The notes below the pieces were generated by a model. It searched no databases. It had not been told where the DNA came from and saw only the letters and a program-made list of their open reading frames with translations. Below, piece after piece: positions 24,083 to 34,883 of a DNA stretch of 64,000 nt (position 1 is its first letter; the number at the start of each line of letters is the position of its first letter). Both the position numbers and the translations under genes were made by a program. The DNA is from Hyaloscypha bicolor E (lineage: Eukaryota > Ascomycota > Leotiomycetes > Helotiales > Hyaloscyphaceae): the NCBI RefSeq assembly GCF_002865645.1, contig NW_020194512.1:717119-781118 (forward strand). Direction: 5' to 3'.

Positions 24083-26539
24083 CTAGGCTAGACTAGATTT
24101 AATTAATTAATAGATATAATAAGCTATTATTATTTAGAATTAAGATATATATTTATATTAATACTTATTTATATAATATTATCTAGATATATATTAGAAT
24201 TTCTAATTAGATTACTTATTTAGTTATATAATAGTATTTTTAGATTTATATTTAAATAGGCTACTGCCCTTATTTCTTTAGGGCTAATTAAGGCTTTAAA
24301 CTTCTTTTTATTACTAAAATATACTTTATATTCTTATAGATAGCTAATCTATTAATTATATATATAGAGAACTATTTTATTTCTGAGAAAAGTACCGAGA
24401 ATTAATAGATTAAATTCTAGTAATAGAAGCTTTAAAAGAGCTAGCTATACTAGTAATATATAAGTAATTCCGTTTTTCTATATTTGCTCTTTATTTTTTC
24501 TATTATTAGAAAAAAGTATTAGGTACTAATAATTATATTACTTTTTATTAAGGCTATTAGGTCTAGTATTATAATACTGGATTATATAATTAATTCTAAT
24601 TAGTATATATAGAACTACTTTTAGGAACTAGCCTATACCGGGAATTATAATTACTAATATTTATAGAACTAGATTACTTTACTAGTACTTTATATATAGT
24701 AAATCTAAAATAAGATATATAAGTTTATAGATTTATAAAATATTTATAAGATTAGAAAAAACAGATCTAGGCCTAATATAGTAGCTAGTAAGCTATTTAA
24801 ACTATATATAAGGCCTTTAGGCAAGATATAATACTAGGGTTATCTTATAAATATAGAGCTTTATAATATAATTCTTAATAATTATTTAGTTTAGGATAAG
24901 TAATATAATCTTATATAACTTTATATAAATAATTTACTTATATACTAATATAGATATTAATAAGTTTTTACTAAAAGAAATACTAGAATAGTATTATTAG
25001 AAGCTTATATTTTATAATATAAATATAGCTAATATTTATATAGAAGATACTAATAGAAATAGTAACTAATTATATATTTAAGCTTATTACTAGCTCTAAT
25101 ATATAGTCCGGGTATATATAGCTTTAGGGTAATTACTAATATTAGAAGAATTCGAGAAACTAACTAGTAAATATAATATTATTATTATATGAAATAAAAT
25201 TCTTAAATAAATTATTCTAATAAATATAAAATATATAAATAATATATAGGCTAGAAGAATACTTATATAATTCCTAATAATTTAGAACTTTATTTAGAAA
25301 TAGCTTTTTATTAGTAATACTTTTAATAATATAGGATAATTAAATAAGCTAGTTATAAAGTAACTAGATATATTAAGATAAGTATTATTTATTATTAAAT
25401 ATATTATTTTTGAAACTTTCTTCTTATTTTTAAAAATAATACTAATAAAATTATTAAGTTTATTTATTATATAAATATTTTATATTCTTAAATTCTTATT
25501 TTTTAAAATAGTATTACTATTTCTTAAAACCTATTCTAATACTATATATTCTATAGCTAAATACTAGTATAATAATATTTAATATTATGAGTTCTATTAA
25601 TTTACTAATAATAAATATAATATAGAGATTACTACTTTACTTATCTAGAATAGTAATACTAATAGACTTAAATCTTATAGCTCTGGAATTCCGTTTATAT
25701 TTGCTTCTTTTTTTATATCTGGGATACTTTAAATTCCTAGCTTTTTTTAGTATTCTTATCTTATATTTTTTTTCTAGAAATATTTACTATATTTATTTCT
25801 CTAGTTATTATTACTATATAGCTACCAGGTACTAGTTCTATTCTATTTTAGGCTTCTCTTACTCTAATAGCCCTATAATTATTCTTTTCTATATTTCCTT
25901 TTATTATAAGCTATATTATTTAACCTAATTACTTTTCTAGTAATATTTATACTATTATATAAGCTTAATAGGCTATAAATGCGAGAGTTACTCAGGCTAT
26001 TACCTAGGCTATAGCTTCTTATACTAGTAATAGGCTACCTAGAGCTTTTTAAGGTCTTATGAATTAAAATATAGCCGGATCTAGTCTTATAGAATTATGA
26101 ACCATAGTTTTATAGCTAGTTCTTTATAAGTAGGTATTTAATAATATAAAGAATTAGAAAGCTAAATAAAGAATTATCTAACTTTCTAAAGAAGTTAATA
26201 GTAAGTTTTCTTCTATTTCTTTTACTAGATTCTTTATATAAATTTTAATAAATATTTTTTAATAAGTGGCTTTTAATTTAAAATAAATAATCGAGTCTTT
26301 TTTACTTTTTCTAATATAGTTTTTTAGTAGCTATTTCCTTATTTTTCTTTCTATATTAGTAAACCTATTTACTATTATTAATTTATTAATAATATAAATA
26401 AACTAGTATTTTATACTAATTTTAATAATAAAAGAGCCTAGGAACTTATAGTTTTACTAGGTTTTATTTAAATTATTTTTAATCTTTTCTATTATAATAT
26501 ATATCTGGGCCTTAAGAATATCTAGATAATTTTCCTTAT

Positions 26540-26685
26540 TTTATATTAGGATAAGACTTTATATAAAGATATTTATCTTGAAATTATTTATAAAGAGCTA
26601 GAAAATACTTAGAAAGAGACTTTATATAAAGATTTTTATCTTAAAATTACTTATAAAAAGCTAGAAAATACTTAGAAAATATAAT
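26540..26685. repeat. Two-unit tandem repeat inside element B
   Basis: Two units of about 60 bp stand in tandem. Both carry GACTTTATATAAAGAT, a TATCTT(G/A)AAATTA block and GCTAGAAAATACTTAGAAA. They may encode a repeated peptide. Confidence 0.65.
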
Positions 26686-29600
26686 AATTTAAGGAAATTA
26701 AATAATAGACTAAAGAGGCCCAGAAAGCCTAGAAAAGTATTACTTACTAGTATAGGTATAAGATTTTGAGAGTAAAAAGGAATCTAATAAACTAGTAAAT
26801 AAATAAAGGTATATATATAATTCTTTTTTTTAATTCTGGCTTTTATTCTTTATTTCTTTTATAAATCTTTTTTTATTTTTAGGTTTAATTAATTTATATA
26901 TACTAGAATTCTTTTTTATTTACTAATCTCTAGAAGCTATAAGATAATATAAAAAGTACTATAAAAAGTATTACTAAAGCTAATTCTAATAATAATAATA
27001 ATAATATTAAAGCTATTAATAATAATAATAGTAATAGACTATTAGATTTTTCTTTAATTTTATTATTTTTTCTTCTAGTAAAAAGAACTATAATTAATCT
27101 TATAGATTATATTAGTATTACTCTATAATAATAGGTATATTAAAGATATAAATATACTATTTCTTTTCCTTATTAGATATAAAGAATTAATAAATATAAT
27201 ATTTTTAGCTTTATAAATAAAACCCAAAATATTCGAACTATTACTAGTACTTTACTTATTATACTAAATAAAAGTCTAACTATTATTATTAAACTTTTTA
27301 GCCTAATTAATCTTATTTCTTCTAAATAAACCTATTATATAAGATCTAATAAATTATATATAAATATTTACTAAGGTTAAGATAATTAAGAAAAAATAGG
27401 CCTAATATCTAATATACTTTTTCTTATATCTTATAATTAGCTTAGTACTATTTTAGATCTTATTTTTTTATAAATATATATATATTTGGAATTTATAATT
27501 AATACTTTAAAGTAATATTCTTTAATTAGTTCTTATATAATTTAAAAGTCAGGCTACTAAATTTAATACTTTTATAATACTTAAATTTATTCAAGTTTAT
27601 AAAGTCTTATAATTATTAAGGCCTTTATAATTCTTTGCCTTTTGAGTTTAATACCTAAACTATATTATATACTTTGCCTTTAGTATAAAGGAGGCTTCTA
27701 AAAGTCTAGGGTTATAAAGGAATTTTTATATTAAGGATATATTAAGAATATATTATATTATAATAATAAAATTATAGGTATTTATATATAAATATATAAT
27801 ATATTAGACTAGTTATACTAAAAACTATATTATATTTATATATAAAGTTACTAATTATTTTATATTAATACCGGACTTATATAGTTATATAACTCTATAT
27901 AATTAGCTAGCTATAGAAAAGCCCTAAAGCCCGAAACTTATAAAAAGTCTTAAGGGCTTTAGGGCTTTTAAACTATTACTAGTACTTAGTATTCTTTAGA
28001 AAAAAAGTATAATATGTTTTATAATAGGTAACTTATTATAGACTACTTAATCTTTAAGTTAAGCGGGAAATCTAAGGGCCGGGCTTATAATTCAAGTCTT
28101 ATTAAGGTTATTAAAGTCTTTACTAGCTAGTATTATAGATTTAATATAAATATTACAGGAATCTTATAGATTTTATCCTAATTTATCTAGAAAGTATATA
28201 TAGTATATTCCTATATTTGTTTTATTAATATTTATATATAATTCCTAAAAGCTAAACTATTACCTAAAAAGGAAGTAAGAAGGCTAGACTAATATCTTTA
28301 AAAACCAAGGCCTTAATAAGTCTATTTAGAAAAGCTTACTAATTCTTTTAAAAATAACTCAAGCTTTAATAAATTAGAAAATTTTAAGTTTATTATATAT
28401 TATAACTTATATAATTAGAGATAGGAATTTGAGTTTATTATATGAAATTATCTAGATATAGAGACTCTTATTATAAACTTCTTATTTAAATTAATTAGTT
28501 AAATCTATTTTTAATACTAAGTTTTTATTAAAGTAATTTCTTATTTCTAGAAACTTTAGATAAAGTAGCTAATAAGTTTCTTAGTTATTAGCTAAGACTT
28601 ATTAGCTAGAAAATTTATAAGTAATAAATAAGATTATAAAGCAGAACTTTCCTAATTATAATATTAAGATATTTTATTATAATATAAAGTAATTAGATAT
28701 AAAAGCCTTATTAAATATAATATATCTTAAATTATAAGTTTATAAGATAAATATAAAAAATCTTAATACTTAACTAGTACTATAATCTAGCCTAAAAGCG
28801 CCTGCTATTCTTTATATCTAATTTAATAGAAATAAGAAATATTTATATTTTAACTCGAGAAATAATTAGGACTTTTATATAAACTTAGGATAGTAATTTG
28901 CTTTATAAAAAGAAAATAAACTAGAAATATTTATATTATATTAATTTTTAGAAGAAGTTATAATAAATATTATAATTCCTGAAATACTTTTAAAAAAGCT
29001 TTCCCGAACTAAAGTAGGCTAGTTTATAATCCCGAAAGATTTATAGAAGTCTTATATACCTAAAAGTATAAGTACTTAAGGTAAATACTATTTGAGTTCT
29101 AACCTATAATAAAAGAAAAGTAAAGTATATAAAATAAAATATATAAAGTAAAAATAAAATAAAATACCCGGATATTTAATAAATAAAAAGCCTAATTATA
29201 GGTTATAAGAACTAGTACTAATTAGGTAAATATATAGTAATATTAAAAGAGAGATAAGGTAAGAGAAACTAAAAAGTAAGTTAGTATATATTTTATAAAA
29301 GTAAATAAAGAAATATCTAAATAGCCTAAAGGCAAGAAATATATATTAAAGAAATTAAGATTAGAAAGGAAAGAGCTATTTCCTATAAGAATAAATTAAT
29401 ATATATTCTAAGATAAAAAATAGGAGTATTTAATAATAGTCTAAAGGCTTTTATAAGTATTAAAGAAAGAAAGGAGATATTAAAGTTTAAAGAGATCTAA
29501 ATAAAAGTTAGCCTCTTTTTTAGAAGTTCGAAAGAAAATACTCCTAAAGAACCTAAAGATATAAGAGATATTAGAAAAGGAAAAAAGGAAATATTAGAAA

Positions 29601-29689
29601 AGAAGAAAAGAAATCTAAAATTTAGCTTTTTAAGAAGTAAGTAGGTTAAAAACTTATAATATAGGAGTTCTAAATAAAAGTAATCCGGA

Positions 29690-30005
29690 AGTAGTAATTA
29701 GGTACTAGCTTTTAGTATTATTAGTAGAAGTATTAAAAAAAGAGGAATTCGGAAAAGGAATTTAGAGAAGGGATTTTAAAGAGGGATTTAGAGAAATTTG
29801 GAAAAGGAAAGGAAGATTATAAGGTAATTAGATACTAGCTCTTAGTATTAATAGAAAAAGTATTAAAGAAAGAAGGATTTAAAAGAGGAGTTCGGAAAAG
29901 GGATTTAGAGGAAAAGTAAGGAGAAGTAAGGAAGAAAAGAGAAAAGTTATAAGGTAATTAGATATTAGCTTTTAATATTAATAAAAGTATTAATAAAGAA
30001 AGTAT
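29690..30005. repeat. About 130-bp imperfect tandem repeat inside element B
   Basis: Three units start near 29692, 29822 and 29954, each with GGTAATTAG(G/A)TA then CTAGCT and TTAGTATTA. The first two continue into a purine-rich stretch (GAAAAGGGATTTAGAG). The third is shorter. Confidence 0.65.
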
Positions 30006-31783
30006 TAGTAAAAAGTAAAAGCTTTTAGTAATAATAGTAAAGTCGAAAAAATATAAAAGAAAAATAAAGGTTTTGGAATAAAGATAAAATAAAGTTATAG
30101 TTTTATAGAAAATAAAATTACTAATATAAAATAATTATATTATTATATAATTCTATATTTATTTTTATTATTTATTAAGAATATATATTTCTTAGAAGAA
30201 AGTATTATTTAAAATTCTTAAGTCTCTTTAATTTAATAATTATATATTTAAAAAATAAGAAATAAATATAATTATATATATTAGAATAAGGGAATTCTTC
30301 TTATCTAAAAATTATAATTATAGTATTACTAAATATAGAAATATAGAAGTTTATATAATAAGCTATATATAAAGATTTAAGGAAATTTAAATTACCTCGA
30401 ATTATTTATAATTAGTAAAGTAAATTAGCTAATTATATAAGTTAAATATAATTTAATTATTATTAGTATATCTTAGCTTTTATAAGTTAGTAAAAAAAAA
30501 AAAAAAATTTATTTTTATTTTTATAACTATAATACCTAAAATTATAATTTTTTTAATATTTAAATATATTTAATTTAGGGCTATTAAATACTAATATTTC
30601 TATTTTTAGGTATTATTTATTATAAATTTATTCGGATTTAAATAATTATATTAAATATATATCTTTATATTCTAAAAATAAATAATAAAGATATAGCTAT
30701 ACTAGCTTTAATCTTAGCCTTAACTTTAATCTTAATCTTTTTCCAAAAATAACTTTAATTCTAATATATAATATTATTATTAAAGCTTTTCTTTATTAAA
30801 AATATATTAAATATAACTTTAGGTAATAGCTCTAGTAAAGGCAAAAGTAGTAGAAAAGATAATAAAGCTATAAATAAGTAGAAAGATAATATTTATAATA
30901 TATTCTTAAATAATCTAGACTTAGTCTATAATATCTTTTCTTATTAATATATTTAATTAATAAATTTCTTTATTTCTCAACCTCTTTTTTATATATAACC
31001 TCTTTTTTCTCCTTTATAATAATACTTTAATCTCCTTATACTATCTAATAATACTACTAAAATAGTAAAGCAAATTAATAATAAGACTAAAGTTAGAGAG
31101 ATAGAGCTATACTAGGGCAGGAAGCTAAAGGAATTAGAGAAAGGCAAGGCAAATCTAGAGGCAAGCTTAGTATATATTTATAGAACCGAATTCTTTTAAG
31201 CTTATATTACTTATAGTAATAAGAAGAGACCGAGGGATTCTTTTAAATACTATATAGTTATAGAAAGCAAATTTAATAGTACTTATATAAATTATAAATA
31301 TAATAATAATAGTAAAGTCTATACTTTCTATTAACTTAATACTAATCCTATTAAGTCTGGAAAGCCTTACTCCGTATCTGTAAAACCCTTTATACTAAAG
31401 CCTTAACTACCTATAAGATATAGAAAGCGAGTATAAAGACAGATACAAGGTTAGAAGGCAATAGGGAAGGAGATTATAGCAGAGGAGAGTAAGAATACTA
31501 GAGGAGAAGGGAATAAAAGAGATATAAATAATTCGAGTAATATAGGTAGTACAGAGGATATAGAGAGTGAGGGAGATGAAGATGTGCCTCGTAATCCATG
31601 GGATTTGCCTTACGGACCACGCAAGCTAAGGGGGGTTAGGAGTAGTCGAGAATAAGGCGTATATACTATACTTTTTTTTTTTAGTGAGGTGTGGTGGGGG
31701 GGGGGGTGTGGGCGCGAAAATCAGAAAATCACTTTTCGCTTCTCGGATTTGTCCGCTAGCCCGCTAATGGCCTCAGTACATAT

Positions 31784-32159
31784 GCAGCATCGCAATTAGT
31801 GATGCTAGCATGGGACATGAGACATCAATTCCTTCGCCCACTCAGCGTCTGGAGATCTTCGGCGACGACACTCCGCAGCCTTATCTCAACTTCTTTCTCG
31901 ATGTGGATATTTTTAGGATCGAGATTAAGCTCTTTCTAATCAGGACTGCGCCGCAAGCCGGGGGGGGCTATCACAGATTGCAACGTTAGAGCCGTGAAGC
32001 TCCCCTTGTCCAGCTTCCAGATGCGTGGCCGGGGGGAGACTGTCAAAATTTATGAGAGGCACAGCTCGCACGCTCAAGTTTTCCATGTCGTCCCCATCTT
32101 TCCTTCCATTTCTGTGATCATTCCGAGACCTCACAAACTCTCTACGCACAATCGCAATC
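31784..32159. other. 5' flank of the AAAP transporter gene
   Basis: Normal-composition DNA between the edge of element B and the permease start. It presumably contains the promoter and 5' UTR. I see no TATA box or regulator site that I would defend. The target of element B lies only about 380 bp upstream of the ATG. Confidence 0.5.
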
Positions 32160-34140
32160 ATGTCCGCAATTCACACACTCGGCATCGACCATGGTGTCGC
32201 ACCTGAACCTCAGAAGCCCATAGGAAATGGGCCCATGCGCACAGCATACCAGCTCCATCAGTCCGTGGACCCAACTATTCTATTCGAAGAATACCTCCAT
32301 TACGCAAAAATCACGCGCCGGGAAGAGCGAGAGGCGGAGAAGGCGATCGAGAAGAAATGGTCCTTCAAGCGAATGATTAAAAATAGATTCAGCAAGGGGC
32401 AGACGGGTACTGTCATCGAGGTAGCAGTTCGGCAGCTATCTGAACTGGACGGAGAGAAAAATGAAGAAACAACAGTAGAAAGGGGGGACCCGTTCGATGC
32501 TTTCAATAATCTGACATACTCGCATCCGAGTCACGTCTCCGACGCCGAGTGGAAGGCATTGAGTCGGGGTGTGAGAACTGTTGAATGGAGCACATGTTTC
32601 TATCTCATTACCAGCGATATCATTGGACCCTTCGGAATCCCGTGCGTCTTCTTCAAGCTTGACTCGAGTCAAAGCTGACTTGTGTTTAGATGGGCCTTCT
32701 CACAGCTCGGATACGGTCCCGGAGTTGCATTTTTCACGCTTTTTGGATCAGCTGCTGCGCTGTAAGACACCCCGATAGCCATCACTTTGGCAAGTACACT
32801 GCTGACATTGTCGATAGAGCTGGGTTCTACCTTTGGTGGATTTTCATCGAGATGGATTCCGACCGCTACCCCCTTCGTGACTACGGAGCTGCCTTTTTTC
32901 GCGTATTTGGCCCAAAGTCTCGTCATATCATCAACGTCCTACAATCGCTCCAAATGATCTTGACGCTGGGTTCTCTCATTCTCGGGATGGGCCAATCGAT
33001 TGCTCAGATCTCTCAAGGAACCAGCAAACCCCTCTGCTTTGTTATCTGTCTGCTAATCTTCGTGCTACTTGGCATTGGACTTGGCCAAGTTCGGACTCTG
33101 CAAAGACTGGGCTGGCTCTCGAATTTTGCAGTGTGGATGAATGTTCTAGCTGTAATAATCTGGTATGAGCGATGACCTCAGTCCACACTTGTGCAGAGAG
33201 AAATCGCTTCTAACCTGGGAATAGCATGGGTGTCATTGCACACTCGCCGCCAAACTTTGAAGCCACTCAAGCTTCATTTGGAGACAATTTCGTCGAAGGC
33301 CCAATCCGCACATTCGCTGGTTTCCCACCCGAAGAGTATGCCAGCGGAGGGAAAGGTCTCATTGCCGCTATGAATGGCATAAATCAGTGTGTGTACGCCT
33401 TTGCAGGAGCAATCCTCTTCTTCAACTTCCTCGCAGAAATGCGCAACCCCTGGGACTTTTGGAAAGGCCTTGTATGCGCACAAGTCTTCCTCTTCCTCTT
33501 TTACATCATGTTCGGCATATATGTCTACTCTTTGCAGGGCCAGTTTGCGTTCAATCCGGTTCAGCAAGGTCTGAGTCTGTATAACTACCAGACGGCCGCG
33601 AATATTTGCTACATCATGACTGGATTCATTGCGGCAGCGATGTATGGAAATATTGGCATCAAAGTCATCTATAACAATGTTTTCCAAGAGCTTCTCAGCG
33701 CGCCACCACTCACGGTCGTGAAGGGCAAGATCATTTGGGTGTTCATGGTGCCGATATACTGGGCAATTGCTTTCATCATCGCCGCGTCTATCCCACAATT
33801 CTCATACCTTACAGGATTGTTGAGCGCAATGTGCTTTGTGTCGTTTACATACACATTTCCTGCTCTTCTGGCTATGGGTTTCAGGATCAAGAAGGACGCC
33901 ATGCTCCCAGATGAGTCGTTTGACGAGACGACACTGAAGTATACTCGCCATGACGATGGTATGCAGAGATGGACCAGGGGTTTCTTGAAGCATTGGTACT
34001 TCAATGCCTTCGACGCACTATACTTGCTGGCGAGTCTGGTAACTGTTGGACTCGGAAGCTATGCTGCTATTGAAGGGCTTATTTCGAGTTTTGATGGTAC
34101 TAGCGTTGCGACCAGTTGGGGATGTACTGCACCGGTGTAA
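32160..34140 (+). CDS. AAAP-family (Aa_trans) amino-acid transporter, four exons
   Basis: This is a membrane permease of the amino acid/auxin permease family, the group that includes Neurospora MTR. It probably moves neutral or aromatic amino acids with protons across the plasma membrane. Exons are 32160-32641, 32690-32761, 32818-33162 and 33225-34140. The introns are 48, 56 and 62 bp, all GT-AG, with a GCTGAC branch-point motif in the second. Joining them gives 604 residues in one frame. The N-terminal 140 residues are hydrophilic (EEYLHYAKITRREE). Transmembrane segments start at about residue 143 (WSTCFYLITSDIIGPFGIP), and the family-like MGVIAHSPPNF begins exon 4. The C-terminus is LGSYAAIEGLISSF. 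The start has a clean ATCATGTCC context. No damage is seen. Substrate choice cannot be read from sequence. Confidence 0.92.
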
Positions 34141-34883
34141 TTTTGCGAATATAACGTGCTTGAATACCCGGAAGATAGACGTATTATTTTACAACTGACT
34201 CTAAGCCTCATTGGGGCCGTTTCCTGGTCTATACCAAGTAGCAGTTAAATGATGCATGTGACGAAAATGGTCTGTACCTTCGACTAAGTGTAGCCCGGGC
34301 GCTGGTGGGAGGAGTGTGCCGTTTCACTCGGTTCTATTGGCATGCTGTCCGTAAGCTCAAGACTCTTTGTCCTTTTGACTTCGCTGCCATGGCCAATCAT
34401 TTGGGGTTAAATGACTAGGTAGAGGCAAACCTTTTCTGGGAGCCCATCGAAGGGGGGCCGATTTCGCTTGATTACGAACACGATTTCGTTGGGAACACTT
34501 CACGAATTCATCCTTCCAAAAGAGTCGGTCTTCTCTTTTTTCTCACTTCTGTATTCAGTTCAATATCTATTAATCGTATTAGTTTAGTCTTTGTAATGAT
34601 TGAACTCGCAGTTGCCCGAATATTTCGAAGTGTTCCGGGCGTCCGGGAAGGGGTTCTCGGGAATACGCGTTTCAGCCAGGGCCCCCTGGATTTCGGTTCC
34701 GAAGCCCCCTATTTCGCTATCCGATGGCAAGATTAACGCAAAGACAAACCAGCCGAGCAGCCGACTGAAACATCAGCTGCGAGGCCAATTTAACAGTAAA
34801 AAGACTTCCGACCGCGATGGAAACCATGGTGAGAAAACAGCTTTTTTCAACCTCTACCAACTTCCCATCTGATAGACTCCACC
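34141..34883. other. Intergenic region upstream of the MFS gene
   Basis: Shared 3' region of the permease and promoter region of the MFS gene. A CT-rich stretch at 34520-34560 and an A-rich leader just before 34884 are typical of fungal promoters. Frames here, such as 34600-34872, show no domain. Confidence 0.5.
34693..34703. promoter_or_regulatory. Possible Zn2Cys6 regulator site (CGG-TT-CCG palindrome)
   Basis: TCGGTTCCGA lies inside TTCGGTTCCGAA, about 180 bp upstream of the MFS start. Inverted CGG/CCG half-sites are the usual target of fungal binuclear zinc-cluster regulators. The match is short and could be chance. Confidence 0.3.

Larger units (their letters stand above)
24088..31655 (+). 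pseudogene. Coding remnants of element B, unrecognised
   Basis: The right part of element B is AT-rich, but long plus-strand readings can be followed through TAG/TAA codons, for example 24240-25900 and 27000-28970 (with SGKSKGRAYNSSLIKVIK at about 28056). The last part (about 31060-31653) is the least damaged. It encodes Ser/Asn/Glu-rich sequence ending NPWDLPYGPRKLRGVRSSRE and a TAA just inside the right TIR. I recognise no DDE, helicase, reverse transcriptase or protease signature with confidence. At least two genes are likely from the length, but their limits cannot be set. Confidence 0.4.
15937..31778 (+). mobile_element. TIR element B (15.8 kb including a nested gypsy element)
   Basis: Inverted ends of about 95 bp begin TACTGAGGCC at 15937 and end GGCCTCAGTA at 31778. 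They share GCGGACAAATCCGAGAAGCG, a TGATTTTCTGATTTTCG block and a C/G homopolymer run. A perfect 5-bp duplication, CATAT, flanks the element (15932-15936 and 31779-31783). Without the nested gypsy copy and its 5-bp duplication it is about 8.8 kb. The interior is strongly RIP-altered, and only the last codons before the right end (about 31560-31655) are clean. I could not assign a superfamily: the size, long TIRs and 5-bp duplication fit none of the common fungal families well. Confidence 0.8.

Noticed and set aside
33274..34004. Long reverse frames (174 and 111 codons) antisense to the AAAP gene
   Set aside because: They are shadows of a well-supported spliced gene with clear membrane-protein coding on the plus strand.
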